DNA from: UBA3537 sp038138145
GTDB taxonomy: Bacteria > Bacteroidota > Bacteroidia > Flavobacteriales > Flavobacteriaceae
NCBI GenBank assembly: GCA_038138145.1
Contig: JAYQDD010000005.1
Span: forward strand, 62,001-126,000
Reading direction: 5' to 3'
DNA length: 64,000 nt
Shown here: piece by piece, positions 50,937-59,738 of the stretch
Layout of the letters: each line of letters opens with the position of its first letter
Numbering within the stretch: the stretch's first letter is position 1
Made by a program: the position numbers and the translations under genes
Notes under the pieces: generated by a model
What the model was told of the DNA's origin: nothing
The model's input: the letters and a program-made list of their open reading frames with translations, nothing else
Database searches by the model: none

Positions 50937-51725
50937 TTATAAATCTTCTGCATTGGCAATGAGCTCAGCAATGTCCATGACTTCTATTTGGCCTTCAGCT
51001 TTATTTTTTACACCATCGGTCATCATGGTATTGCAAAAAGGACATCCGGCCGCAATGATTTGTGGCTTTACTTCCATGGCTTGTTCTGTACGCTCAATAT
51101 TGATTTCTTTGTTGCCAGCTTCGGCGTCTTTGAACATTTGCGCCCCACCCGCACCACAGCATAGCCCTTTTTTGCGGCAGTTTTTCATCTCAACGAGTTC
51201 GGCATCCAACTTCTTAATTAAATCCCTTGGTGCTTCATAAACGTTGTTGGCACGACCTAAATAACAGGGGTCATGAAACGTAATGCGTTTCCCCTCAAAT
51301 TGCCCACCTTGGATGGTAAGGCGACCTTCATCGAGCAGACTCTTTAAAAACTGAGTGTGGTGTACTACTTCATAGGTTCCGCCAAGTGAAGGATATTCAT
51401 TTTTGAGGGTATTAAAGCAATGTGGACAAGCGGTAACTATTTTTTTGACTTCATAAGCATTCATGACTTCAATATTAGTAACAGCTTGCATTTGAAACAA
51501 AAACTCATTTCCAGCGCGTTTTGCAGGATCGCCTGTACAACTTTCTTCAGTACCTAATACTGCAAATTTAACATTTGCTTTGTGCAAAATTTTCACAAGA
51601 GCCTTTGTAATTTTCTTGGCTCTGTCGTCAAAACTTCCAGCACATCCGACCCAAAACAATACCTCAGGGGCTATGCCCTGTGCATGTAATTCGGCCATTG
51701 TAGGTACTTTAAGTTGTTCGCTCAT
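50937..51725 (-). CDS. CCG-domain heterodisulfide-reductase-B-like Fe-S protein
   Basis: A 262-aa cytosolic protein with two CCG domains of the HdrB/GlpC/LldE type. First: FWVGCAGSFDDRA, then CPHCFNTLKNEYP. Second: FHDPCYLGRANNVYEAPR, then LCCGAGGAQMF and AAGCPFCNTMM. These Cys blocks bind unusual 4Fe-4S clusters that pass electrons to or from disulfides, quinones or lactate-type substrates. The matching ferredoxin/membrane subunit is two genes upstream (52199-53491), separated by a HAD-like gene. The electron donor and acceptor are not known. Confidence 0.85.
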   Translation of the reverse strand: MSEQLKVPTMAELHAQGIAPEVLFWVGCAGSFDDRAKKITKALVKILHKANVKFAVLGTEESCTGDPAKRAGNEFLFQMQAVTNIEVMNAYEVKKIVTACPHCFNTLKNEYPSLGGTYEVVHHTQFLKSLLDEGRLTIQGGQFEGKRITFHDPCYLGRANNVYEAPRDLIKKLDAELVEMKNCRKKGLCCGAGGAQMFKDAEAGNKEINIERTEQAMEVKPQIIAAGCPFCNTMMTDGVKNKAEGQIEVMDIAELIANAEDL

Positions 51726-51737
51726 TATTGTTTATTT

Positions 51738-52184
51738 TTATCCATTTTTTCCATCATCAAAAACTTGGATGGTAACTTCTTTTTCTACTAGGTCTGTAAA
51801 TTTTCCTCTGTAGCGTGTCGCTTTCACCAAGTGATTATCGATCCAGTGGTAGTTCCCTCCTCTTGGTTTTCCCATCAGTAAGGTGTGGTAATTGAACCCA
51901 TGTGTTTCAAGCCATTTTTGTGTAACTTCTCGGTGTTCTTCAGTTCTTGATGTGAAAAAACAAATCATATGTCCCTCATCGTACCATTTGTTGCAGGTTC
52001 TTCTGGCATCTTCAAAAGGAAGGCAAGTGGCCATACGTTCTGGTTCTTCATTTGGTACATCTTCAGTAATCGTACCATCGATATCTATTAAATAGTTTTT
52101 TACGCCTTCAGGAAGGACAGGACTTATTAATTCTCCTTCTTCTACTTTTTGGTGTAATAATGCGTCAGCTTCTTCTCGTTTCAT
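51738..52184 (-). CDS. HAD-like phosphatase-family protein (LNS2-type)
   Basis: A 148-aa HAD-superfamily protein. The nucleophile motif reads LIDIDGTITED (DxDGT), followed by CFFTSRTEEHREVTQKWLE for motif II (Thr/Ser) and KPRGGNYHWIDNH for motif III (Lys). The final acidic motif is weak (FDDGKNG at the very C-terminus). I recall homologues labelled phosphoheptose isomerase, which the motifs do not support. It sits between the two Fe-S subunit genes (12 and 14 base gaps), so it is translated with them. Substrate unknown. Confidence 0.75.
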   Translation of the reverse strand: MKREEADALLHQKVEEGELISPVLPEGVKNYLIDIDGTITEDVPNEEPERMATCLPFEDARRTCNKWYDEGHMICFFTSRTEEHREVTQKWLETHGFNYHTLLMGKPRGGNYHWIDNHLVKATRYRGKFTDLVEKEVTIQVFDDGKNG

Positions 52185-52198
52185 TCTTAAAATTAAAA

Positions 52199-53491
52199 TT
52201 ATTCGTTATTCCAGTTTAATCGATCCATTTGATTGTACGGCCATGGTGCGCCGTTGTTTTCTATGTTGCTCATCATTGTATTTAATTCTGTGGGCGCGGC
52301 ACTTTGTTCCATGACTAAGTAACGGCGCATATCAAGAATTATGGACAACGGGTTTATGCTTACAGGACATGCTTCAACACAAGCATTACAACTTGTACAA
52401 GCCCACAATTCTTCGTTGGTTACATAATCGCCAAGAAGTTGTTTTCCATCGGGTTTGAAAGTTCCTTTATGGGCATCAATATTTTGCCCAACTTCTTGCA
52501 AACGATCTCGGGTGTCCATCATAATTTTTCTTGGAGACAATTTTTTCCCTGTTTGATTGGCAGGGCATTCGCTAGTACATCGACCACATTCGGTGCAGGT
52601 ATAGGCATTGAGCAATTGAATTCTATTTAAATCAAAAACATCACTCGATCCAAATTTTTCAGGGTCTTCTGAAGTATCCTCTGGCACAGCATAGGGGTCG
52701 GCATCAGGATCCATCATGAGCTTGACTTCATTAGTGACTGATTCTAAGTTGTCCATTTGACCATTAGGCGTTAAACGCCCATAATATGTGTTTGGAAAAG
52801 CCAGTAAAATATGCAAATGTTTTGAATAGTACAGATAGTTAAGGAAGATCAAAATGCCCACAATATGCAACCACCATGCTGTTCTTTCGATGGTATGAAG
52901 GGGGAAACCTTCAAACCATGGTGCTACAAACTGACTGATGACATTTCCAGAGTTCATCGCTTGGAATTGAACATCTGTAGCATTCATGATGATAAATAGT
53001 GCCATCAGCACGATTTCGAAATATAGAATAAGGTTTCCGTCTTGTTTTGGCCAACCTTTCATTTCAGAACTCATAAAGCGTTTGATACGGAGTACATTTC
53101 TCCGTAGCCAAAAAACAACTACTGCAACAAATACTAGAAGCGCAAAAACTTCAAAAATTCCAATGAGTATTCCGTAAAGGGGGCCAATGGATGAGAAAAT
53201 TCGATGCGTTCCAAAAAGTCCATCGATAACAATTTCCAAAACTTCGATATTGATGACAATAAAACCAACGTAAACGATGACGTGAAGTAGCCCTGAAATT
53301 GGACGACGAACCATTTTGCTTTGCCCCAAAGCGATTCGAGCCATATTGGCCCAGCGTTCTTTCGAGGATCCCTCGACAGCTACCGCTTTACCCAATTTGA
53401 TATTACGCTTGAGTTTGTTGATGTTTTTAACAAAAAAACCAATACCGCCCACTAAAATGAGCCCAAAAATAAAGTTTGGTAATAGCGTCAT
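52199..53491 (-). CDS. Membrane (Fe-S)-binding protein, NarI-like domain plus 2x4Fe-4S ferredoxin (HdrC/GlpC-like)
   Basis: A 430-aa inner-membrane electron-transfer subunit. The first about 240 residues hold five or six helices with possible haem or quinone-facing His (LLHVIVYVGFIVINIEVLEI, VAWWLHIVGILIFLNYLYY-type segments). The C-terminal third has two ferredoxin motifs, CTECGRCTSECPANQTG and CTSCNACVEACPVSINP, then MRRYLVMEQSAAPTEL. It should exchange electrons between the membrane quinone pool and the CCG-domain partner at 50937-51725. It lies nine bases after the MCE protein gene. Confidence 0.87.
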   Translation of the reverse strand: MTLLPNFIFGLILVGGIGFFVKNINKLKRNIKLGKAVAVEGSSKERWANMARIALGQSKMVRRPISGLLHVIVYVGFIVINIEVLEIVIDGLFGTHRIFSSIGPLYGILIGIFEVFALLVFVAVVVFWLRRNVLRIKRFMSSEMKGWPKQDGNLILYFEIVLMALFIIMNATDVQFQAMNSGNVISQFVAPWFEGFPLHTIERTAWWLHIVGILIFLNYLYYSKHLHILLAFPNTYYGRLTPNGQMDNLESVTNEVKLMMDPDADPYAVPEDTSEDPEKFGSSDVFDLNRIQLLNAYTCTECGRCTSECPANQTGKKLSPRKIMMDTRDRLQEVGQNIDAHKGTFKPDGKQLLGDYVTNEELWACTSCNACVEACPVSINPLSIILDMRRYLVMEQSAAPTELNTMMSNIENNGAPWPYNQMDRLNWNNE

Positions 53492-53500
53492 TCTATAGTG

Positions 53501-54463
53501 TTATTCTTTTGATTCCTTTTGTGTTTCTGTTGTATTGTAGGTCTTGTTTTTCTTGCCGAATAGTGAAAAATGAACATAACGCTTTGGATTGAGTTTCATG
53601 TCCTCCAGAAGTGCTTCCAATTGCCCTAAAGCGCCTTCCAAGTTGTTATATAAGCCTTCATCTTTCATGAGTTTGCCTACCGAACCTTCACCCTGTTCAA
53701 TGTCATTTAAAAGCGCATCAAAATTAGTGATGGTAGACTGAAGTCCGTTGATGGTTTCTTTTAAATTTGCATCTGCAAGAGAGGTGCTGACTTCCGATAA
53801 ATCTTCGGAAATTCCACTAAAATTATTGAGCGTCGATGTAATCGAGGATTTATTGTCTTCCAATAGTCCATTGAGTGCATTGGACGTGGTTTCAAACGAA
53901 GTTATTGTTTGTTTCAATTGAGCGATGCTGCCTTTGAGATTGGTTTTTGTTTCTGCATCAAAAACACTGTTGACGTTAGTCAAAAGTTGATCTGCACTAA
54001 CCATTACCGTTTCAATTTTTTCTTGCAATGGAGTGAGCCGCTGATTTACTAATTCTGTAAGCCCGGGCTTAACAGATGAACCAAGCACATCTCCAGAAAC
54101 TACATTTTCGGCACCATCAAACGCGGGGATAATGGCGATGGCTTTGCCGCCTATAAGACCCGATTCGTAAAGTTGTGCGGTACTGTTTTTAGAAAATTCA
54201 AAATCACTATCAACCAACATCATAACTTCCAATTTTCCGCTGCCATCTTCTGTGAATCTAATGTCTTGAACTTTGCCTATTGCATGACCATTGATTGTAA
54301 CAGCGGCAGATGAGGCCAAACCTTCAACATTATCATAAACAGCTGTAATTTTTCGAGCATTACTCAACAAATTTTCACCCTTCAAATAATTAAATATAAA
54401 AATGAATAATAAAATCCCCGAAAGGACCAATATTGCGGTTTTAATTTCTTTTGTTGTTCTCAA
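53501..54463 (-). CDS. MCE/MlaD-family lipid-transport protein
   Basis: A 320-aa protein: one N-terminal TM helix (TAILVLSGILLFIFIFNYL), then an MCE domain (ITAVYDNVEGLASSAAVTIN, GHAIGKVQDIRF, QLYESGLIGGKAIAIIPA) and a long helical tail with repeated leucine-rich segments (about 130-300). MCE proteins form hexameric rings that shuttle phospholipids between inner and outer membrane. No MlaE permease or MlaF ATPase lies beside it. It follows amiC by 54 bases and is near lptD, placing it in an envelope cluster. Confidence 0.9.
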   Translation of the reverse strand: MRTTKEIKTAILVLSGILLFIFIFNYLKGENLLSNARKITAVYDNVEGLASSAAVTINGHAIGKVQDIRFTEDGSGKLEVMMLVDSDFEFSKNSTAQLYESGLIGGKAIAIIPAFDGAENVVSGDVLGSSVKPGLTELVNQRLTPLQEKIETVMVSADQLLTNVNSVFDAETKTNLKGSIAQLKQTITSFETTSNALNGLLEDNKSSITSTLNNFSGISEDLSEVSTSLADANLKETINGLQSTITNFDALLNDIEQGEGSVGKLMKDEGLYNNLEGALGQLEALLEDMKLNPKRYVHFSLFGKKNKTYNTTETQKESKE

Positions 54464-54517
54464 TTATTAAGGTTTTGATGCCTTACAAATCTAATAATTA
54501 ATTTGTAATTTTTAGGG

Positions 54518-55597
54518 TTAATTTGTTTTAGTTTTTAAGGCATTTTCAACTGAAATTCTTGTATCATTTTGATAGGCCACAACAAAAGCTGAAGTATAAC
54601 CCAATTTGACGGCCTCGGCCTTCATATTTAATGCTGTTTCATAGTCTGGTGTTTCTCCATAAAAATAGCGATACACATTGTTAGATTTAGTGCGGAAAAT
54701 TGGTTTTAGCCCTTTGAAATTATAGGGCTTTGTAGTAAGCTTTTTTGAACCCGCAGCAATTTGCACTTTAAATGTAATCGATGGTGCAACAGGACTGGAA
54801 TCAATTACTGTACTTTGAAGCACAACATCTGAATTTAAACTGGATTTATAATCTATGATAGCGTCAACAATACTTTTGGAAATTTCTTGTTTTCCTCGTG
54901 AAGAATTCAGATAATCGCCCTCTTTTTTATTGGTGATAAAGCCAGTTTCAATCAAAACACTGGGCATATAGGTATTGTGCAATACCCAAAAACCAGCTTG
55001 TTTGACCCCACGATCACGGCGTTTTAGCTGTTGCGTGAAATTGTCTTGAATTGTTCTGGCCAATAAAATACTTTGATCCAAATAATCTTCTTGTAAAAGG
55101 GTTAATCCTATAAACGATTCTGGTGAGCTAGGATCAAATCCTTCATAATTTTGTTCATAGTCATCTTCCAAAAAAATCACTTCATTTTCTTGTTGCGCTA
55201 CACGAAAGTTTGATTCATTTCTGTGGAGTCCAAGAACAAAAGTTTCAGTTCCATGGGCTTGTGGACTATGCGCATTACAATGTATCGAGACAAAGAGATC
55301 TGCATCTGCCTTGTTGGCAATAGCTGCACGTTGGCGAAGTTCCAAAAACACATCTTTTTTTCGAGTATAAATTACCCTTATGCCTTCTGAATTTTCTAAG
55401 TGTTTTCCTACACGTAAAGCAATATCTAAAGCAATGTCTTTTTCATTATAACCAAAAGTAGTTATTTTACCAGGATCTTTACCACCATGACCTGCGTCCA
55501 AAACCACGACAAAAGGTTTGGTATTATTTTTGGACTGTGCAAGGGAAATCAATCCAAAAAAACACAAGAGGATTGTCAAAAATGATTTAATTTGCAT
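54518..55597 (-). CDS. N-acetylmuramoyl-L-alanine amidase with C-terminal SPOR-like domain
   Basis: A 359-aa exported zinc amidase that cuts the bond between MurNAc and the stem peptide during cell separation. Signal peptide: MQIKSFLTILLCFFGLISLAQ. Amidase_3 motifs: VVLDAGHGGKDPG (zinc His), FVSIHCNAHSPQ (zinc His) and VLIETGFITNKKEG (catalytic Glu). The last about 80 residues (FKVQIAAGSKKLTTKPYNF, TPDYETALNMKAEAVKLGY) look like a SPOR peptidoglycan-binding domain. AmiC-type name fits. The gene is divergent from lptD. Confidence 0.92.
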   Translation of the reverse strand: MQIKSFLTILLCFFGLISLAQSKNNTKPFVVVLDAGHGGKDPGKITTFGYNEKDIALDIALRVGKHLENSEGIRVIYTRKKDVFLELRQRAAIANKADADLFVSIHCNAHSPQAHGTETFVLGLHRNESNFRVAQQENEVIFLEDDYEQNYEGFDPSSPESFIGLTLLQEDYLDQSILLARTIQDNFTQQLKRRDRGVKQAGFWVLHNTYMPSVLIETGFITNKKEGDYLNSSRGKQEISKSIVDAIIDYKSSLNSDVVLQSTVIDSSPVAPSITFKVQIAAGSKKLTTKPYNFKGLKPIFRTKSNNVYRYFYGETPDYETALNMKAEAVKLGYTSAFVVAYQNDTRISVENALKTKTN

Positions 55598-55658
55598 ACA
55601 AAATATTACTTTGTGCGTTGATGAAGTGTTTTTGTATAATAAACGATAAAAATATCAT

Positions 55659-55666
55659 TAACTTTG
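55659..55666 (+). promoter_or_regulatory. -7 promoter box for lptD
   Basis: TAACTTTG matches TAnnTTTG. It lies inside the longest open frame starting at 55618, which therefore cannot be the translated start. A TTTG at 55631-55634 is 24 bases upstream, one base longer than the usual spacing. The proposed TTG start is 47 bases downstream. Confidence 0.55.
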
Positions 55667-55713
55667 ATACTTCAAAAACTAGGCCATTTAATACAAAAAT
55701 ACACCTAAAAGCA

Positions 55714-58410
55714 TTGAAAACAACATACTTTGAACTACTTTTTATTATTAGTTTTACAGTGCTTACTAACACCTACAGTCCAGCACAGGACCTGCCTAAG
55801 CCCTCTACTGAAGTGCCTGTTTCATCAACAATTCCCGAAAAACAAATTTTGGATTCTATTCCAAAAAATGAGCCCAAAACAGTACAACAAGACTCCATCA
55901 CTAACGATAGTATTGCAAAACCGAAAGGGTTTTTGGAAGGTATTGTGAATTATAAAGCCAAAGATTTCACATCTGTGAACCAGAAAACACAGCAGATTTA
56001 TTTGTACAACGAAGCGCAAGTACAATACCAAGACATGGATATTCAATCTGGAACAATCATCATAGATTACGGAAAAGATTTGGTTTATGCTGGTCGACTC
56101 AAAGACTCACTTGGCAATTATTCGCAATCCCCTGTATTTAAACAAGGTGCTGATGTCGTGGAACCAGACTCTATTGTTTTTAATATGAAAACAAAAAAAG
56201 CATTGATTTGGAATTCCAAAACCGAACAACAAGGTGGTCGTATTATTTCTAATCTTACAAAAAAAGAAAATGACTCTGTTTATTTCGTAAAACGTGCCAA
56301 GTTTACGACTTCCGAAAATGAGGAAAATCCAGAATATTATTTTCTTTTGCGTAAAGCAAAAGTAGTTCCCGGAAAGAAAGTGGTTACTGGACTTACCAAC
56401 ATGTTTATTGCAGACGTTCCCACACCCATTGGATTGCCTTTTGCATTCTTTCCATTGACTAAAAAAAGAACTTCAGGTGTCATTTTTCCATCTTTTGGGG
56501 AACAAAACAACCGTGGGTATTTTCTTCAAAATGGAGGTTATTATTTTGCGCTAAGTGATTATTTTGATTTGGCTACACTTGGAGATTATTACACCAATGG
56601 AAGTTATGGTTTACGACTTGAAAGTAATTATGCGGTGCGCTACAAGTTCAGAGGAGCACTCAGTTTTAGGTACGAAAACCTCATCAATAGTGAACGGGGT
56701 TTTCCTGACTATTCCAAAAGCATTATTTACAATTTGCGTTGGAACCAAAGCCAAGACAATAAATCCAATCCCAATTCGCGCTTTTCGGCTTCTGTCAATT
56801 TGGGAAGTAGCACCTACTATCAAGAATCCATCAATCAACTGAATACTTCAAATTTTTTGAACAACACCCTTGCATCGTCTGTTTCTTATTCAAAAACTTT
56901 TCAGGGTGAACCACAAGTCAATCTTAGTGTGACAGCCACACATTCACAAAACACAAATACAGAAACCATCAACATGACTTTGCCTACATTTCAAGGGAGT
57001 GTAGATCGTGTTTTCCCATTCGCTCCAAAAACTGGAAGTAAAAAAGGGGTATTACAAAACATTAATTTTCAATACAACGTGCGAGGCGAAAACCGCATTC
57101 AAACCACAGATTCTTTATTCTTCAAAAAAGAAATGTTTGATGATGCAAAAGCTGGGGTACAACACACTATTCCCATCAGTACAAACTTTAAATTATTCAA
57201 ATATTTCAGTATGAGCACAAGTGCCAATTTTAATCATAATTGGACCTTTAATACCATTGAAAAAAATTACAATATTGACGAACAAGAAGTGGTGACAACT
57301 CCGCTAAAAGGTTTTGATTCTTACACCACCTACAACTTTAGCACAAGCTTAGGAACGACCATTTATGGTCTTTTTGATTTTGGTGAAGACAAAAAAATAC
57401 AGGCCATACGTCATGTCCTACGCCCCTCTATAAGTTATAACGTTTCGCCAGCATTCGAACAGTATTATGATACTTATGAAGTGGTGAGTGCCGATGGATT
57501 AACCACAGACCAAGTCGAATACAGCCGATTTGAGCAATCGCTATTTGGCGCCCCAGGAAATCGCTTTTCGAGTAGTGTTGGGCTTTCGTTGAGCAATAAT
57601 CTTGAAGCTAAAGTTCGTCCAAAAGATAGTACCGCTACGGAACCAAAAAAAATATTCCTATTAAATTCTCTGAACTTCTCTACAAACTATAATATCGCTA
57701 GCGACTCTTTGAATTGGAGTCCAGTACGCATGACTGGGGGCACACAGTTGTTTGACAACAAAATGAGTGTAAACTTTGGTGCTACCTTAGACCCCTATGC
57801 ATTAGATAACACCAACAGAAAAATCAATACATTCAACATTGACAATGGGGGGAGTTTATTTCGTATAACGAGTGCAAATATTGCCATGAGTTACAATCTT
57901 TCTAGTGATTCATTTGGGGGAGATTCTGATGAAAATAATGCTGCAAAAAATGAATCGTTGAGAAGTGGTGGTCGTGCAGATGACTTATTTGGGAAACCAC
58001 AAGATTTTGCTGATCGAAGACTCAACAACAGTAAATCAAATGATGAAAAGCCCGAACCTACAGATTTATATAAGTACAAAATTCCGTGGAGTTTGCGTCT
58101 TGCTTATGCCCTTAATTACAACAATTCTAGGCGCCAAAGTGAGATTTCTTCACACTCTTTGATGTTTTCTGGTGATATCGATTTGTCACCCCGTTGGAGT
58201 GTTGGTGCATCGTCTGGATACGACTTTAAAAACAAAGGATTCACCTATACACAATTGCGTTTTGAACGTGATTTGGAAAGTTGGCGTATGAATTTTTCAT
58301 GGATTCCATTCAGCAGTAGAAGTTCTTGGAACTTTTTTATTGGAATACGATCCAGTATACTCAGCGATATCAAATATGACAAACAGCGTCAGCGCGATAA
58401 GACGCTTTAA
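55714..58410 (+). CDS. lptD: LPS-assembly outer-membrane protein LptD, TTG start
   Basis: The open frame runs from 55618, but no ATG follows the -7 box in frame. I place the start at TTG 55714, giving 898 aa, because a signal peptide begins exactly there (LKTTYFELLFIISFTVLTNT, then YSPAQ). The N-terminal domain (about 50-190) is the OstA jellyroll (IYLYNEAQVQYQDMDIQSGT, AGRLKDSLGNYSQSP). The rest is a large barrel with the conserved GVIFPSFGEQNNRGYFLQNG block and many amphipathic aromatic strands, ending in GIRSSILSDIKYDKQ. It inserts LPS into the outer leaflet with LptE. ridA follows 14 bases later. Confidence 0.9.
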   Translation: MKTTYFELLFIISFTVLTNTYSPAQDLPKPSTEVPVSSTIPEKQILDSIPKNEPKTVQQDSITNDSIAKPKGFLEGIVNYKAKDFTSVNQKTQQIYLYNEAQVQYQDMDIQSGTIIIDYGKDLVYAGRLKDSLGNYSQSPVFKQGADVVEPDSIVFNMKTKKALIWNSKTEQQGGRIISNLTKKENDSVYFVKRAKFTTSENEENPEYYFLLRKAKVVPGKKVVTGLTNMFIADVPTPIGLPFAFFPLTKKRTSGVIFPSFGEQNNRGYFLQNGGYYFALSDYFDLATLGDYYTNGSYGLRLESNYAVRYKFRGALSFRYENLINSERGFPDYSKSIIYNLRWNQSQDNKSNPNSRFSASVNLGSSTYYQESINQLNTSNFLNNTLASSVSYSKTFQGEPQVNLSVTATHSQNTNTETINMTLPTFQGSVDRVFPFAPKTGSKKGVLQNINFQYNVRGENRIQTTDSLFFKKEMFDDAKAGVQHTIPISTNFKLFKYFSMSTSANFNHNWTFNTIEKNYNIDEQEVVTTPLKGFDSYTTYNFSTSLGTTIYGLFDFGEDKKIQAIRHVLRPSISYNVSPAFEQYYDTYEVVSADGLTTDQVEYSRFEQSLFGAPGNRFSSSVGLSLSNNLEAKVRPKDSTATEPKKIFLLNSLNFSTNYNIASDSLNWSPVRMTGGTQLFDNKMSVNFGATLDPYALDNTNRKINTFNIDNGGSLFRITSANIAMSYNLSSDSFGGDSDENNAAKNESLRSGGRADDLFGKPQDFADRRLNNSKSNDEKPEPTDLYKYKIPWSLRLAYALNYNNSRRQSEISSHSLMFSGDIDLSPRWSVGASSGYDFKNKGFTYTQLRFERDLESWRMNFSWIPFSSRSSWNFFIGIRSSILSDIKYDKQRQRDKTL

Positions 58411-58424
58411 AATTTTAATACAAA

Positions 58425-58805
58425 ATGAAAAAAATTATAACTACAGACAACGCCCCAGCACCTATTGGACCATATAACCAAGCTGTACTTTTGGGAGATT
58501 TGCTTTACACTTCAGGACAGATTGCTATTAATCCCAAAACAGGTGCATTGGAAATAGACGATATTGAATCTGAAACGACTTTAGTAATGGAAAATCTAAA
58601 AGCCATATTGGAAGCCGCAGAAATGACTTTCGAAAATGTCATTAAATCTTCCATTTTCGTATCTGATATGCACAATTTTTCGAAGATAAATGAAGTTTAC
58701 GGAAGATATTTCAGCGTTGAAACCGCTCCTGCAAGAGAAACTGTAGAGGTTGCAAATTTGCCAAAGTTTGTAAATGTTGAAATTAGCGTAATCGCTGCGC
58801 GTTAG
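58425..58805 (+). CDS. ridA: RidA family enamine/imine deaminase
   Basis: A 126-aa YjgF/YER057c/UK114 protein that hydrolyses reactive 2-aminoacrylate and related enamines from PLP enzymes. Standard blocks: APAPIGPYNQAVLLGDLLYT, SGQIAINPKTGAL, VIKSSIFVSDMHNF, and ETAPARETVEVANLPKF with the catalytic Arg. Length is exact. It is downstream of lptD (14-base gap) and convergent with the kinase gene. Confidence 0.95.
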   Translation: MKKIITTDNAPAPIGPYNQAVLLGDLLYTSGQIAINPKTGALEIDDIESETTLVMENLKAILEAAEMTFENVIKSSIFVSDMHNFSKINEVYGRYFSVETAPARETVEVANLPKFVNVEISVIAAR

Positions 58806-58811
58806 TACCGC

Positions 58812-59684
58812 TTATAACGCTTCTATTTGGCGCACATGGTATTCTGCTAATCCTTCGATAGGACGTCTTTGAAAATTACCAACAGTAAAACCATATTCTT
58901 GAGCAATTTCCTTTATTTCTTTTTGCAAAAAGAATGAAATTGACCCTGCAAAATGCACTGGTACGGTCTTAATTTCGTCTTTGAATTGCATGATCATTGT
59001 TTCAACAAAAGTTCGTAGTCCTTTTTTGATGACCCCTTGCACATAATTTGATTCTCTGTTTAAAATCAAAAACTCAGCAAAAGTGGCCAGATATGCATTT
59101 GGATTTGGCTTTTTATAAAGATTAACCTTTATAAAGTCATCGTCCATATTGTAGCGTGTTTTGAAAATTAATTTCAAATTATGCGGCATGAAATCAAAAT
59201 AATAATCGCGCAATAATTGACGACCAAAATAGTTTCCAGAAGCATCATCCATAATGGAGTACCCCAATGAAATTACACGCTGATGAATATCAGTACCATC
59301 AAAATAAGTGCAATTGGAACCCGTTCCTAAAATACATACTACGGCTGGACTGTGCTCTACACCTACTGTCGAATATATGGCTGCATAGGTGTCCTCTTTG
59401 ACATCAACCACAGCCTTTGTGAAGATAGATTGAAGAACCTTTTTTAACATTTTTGGTGCCTCTACAGTACCGCAACCAGCGCCGTAAAAAAACACATGAT
59501 CAACATCTGACTTGTGTTTGATGAGCATTTTGTTGTCATTTATAATCGTATATGCTTCACTTTCCGAAATAATGGCTGGATTCAACCCTTTGGTGCGCTG
59601 TTTTTCAAAAACTTGTGCACCTGTTTTTGGGTCAATTGCTATCCAATCGCACTTTGTAGAGCCGCTGTCTATTATAAAAATCAT
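58812..59684 (-). CDS. BadF/BcrA-type ATPase, N-acetylglucosamine-kinase-like
   Basis: A 290-aa ASKHA-fold kinase. PHOSPHATE 1 motif: IIDSGSTKCDWIAID; PHOSPHATE 2-like: VVCILGTGSNCTYFDG; adenosine motif: VHFAGSISFFLQKEI. The DDASGNYFGRQLL segment is typical of the N-acetylglucosamine kinase (NAGK) branch of the BadF family, which phosphorylates amino sugars for recycling. With the GH3 enzyme elsewhere in the window it could serve cell-wall sugar recovery, but that is inference. It lies downstream of gapA, with a hairpin terminator in between. Confidence 0.85.
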   Translation of the reverse strand: MIFIIDSGSTKCDWIAIDPKTGAQVFEKQRTKGLNPAIISESEAYTIINDNKMLIKHKSDVDHVFFYGAGCGTVEAPKMLKKVLQSIFTKAVVDVKEDTYAAIYSTVGVEHSPAVVCILGTGSNCTYFDGTDIHQRVISLGYSIMDDASGNYFGRQLLRDYYFDFMPHNLKLIFKTRYNMDDDFIKVNLYKKPNPNAYLATFAEFLILNRESNYVQGVIKKGLRTFVETMIMQFKDEIKTVPVHFAGSISFFLQKEIKEIAQEYGFTVGNFQRRPIEGLAEYHVRQIEAL

Positions 59685-59698
59685 GATGAATAATTAAT

Positions 59699-59730
59699 AA
59701 AAAACACTGCCCAAAGGAACAGTGTTTTTT
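59699..59730 (-). terminator. Hairpin terminator after gapA
   Basis: An 11-bp stem (AAAAAACACTG / CAGTGTTTTTT) with a 10-base loop lies between gapA and the kinase gene on the minus strand, with the T run after the stem in that direction. It would limit read-through into the kinase gene. Confidence 0.75.
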
Positions 59731-59738
59731 TTAATGTT

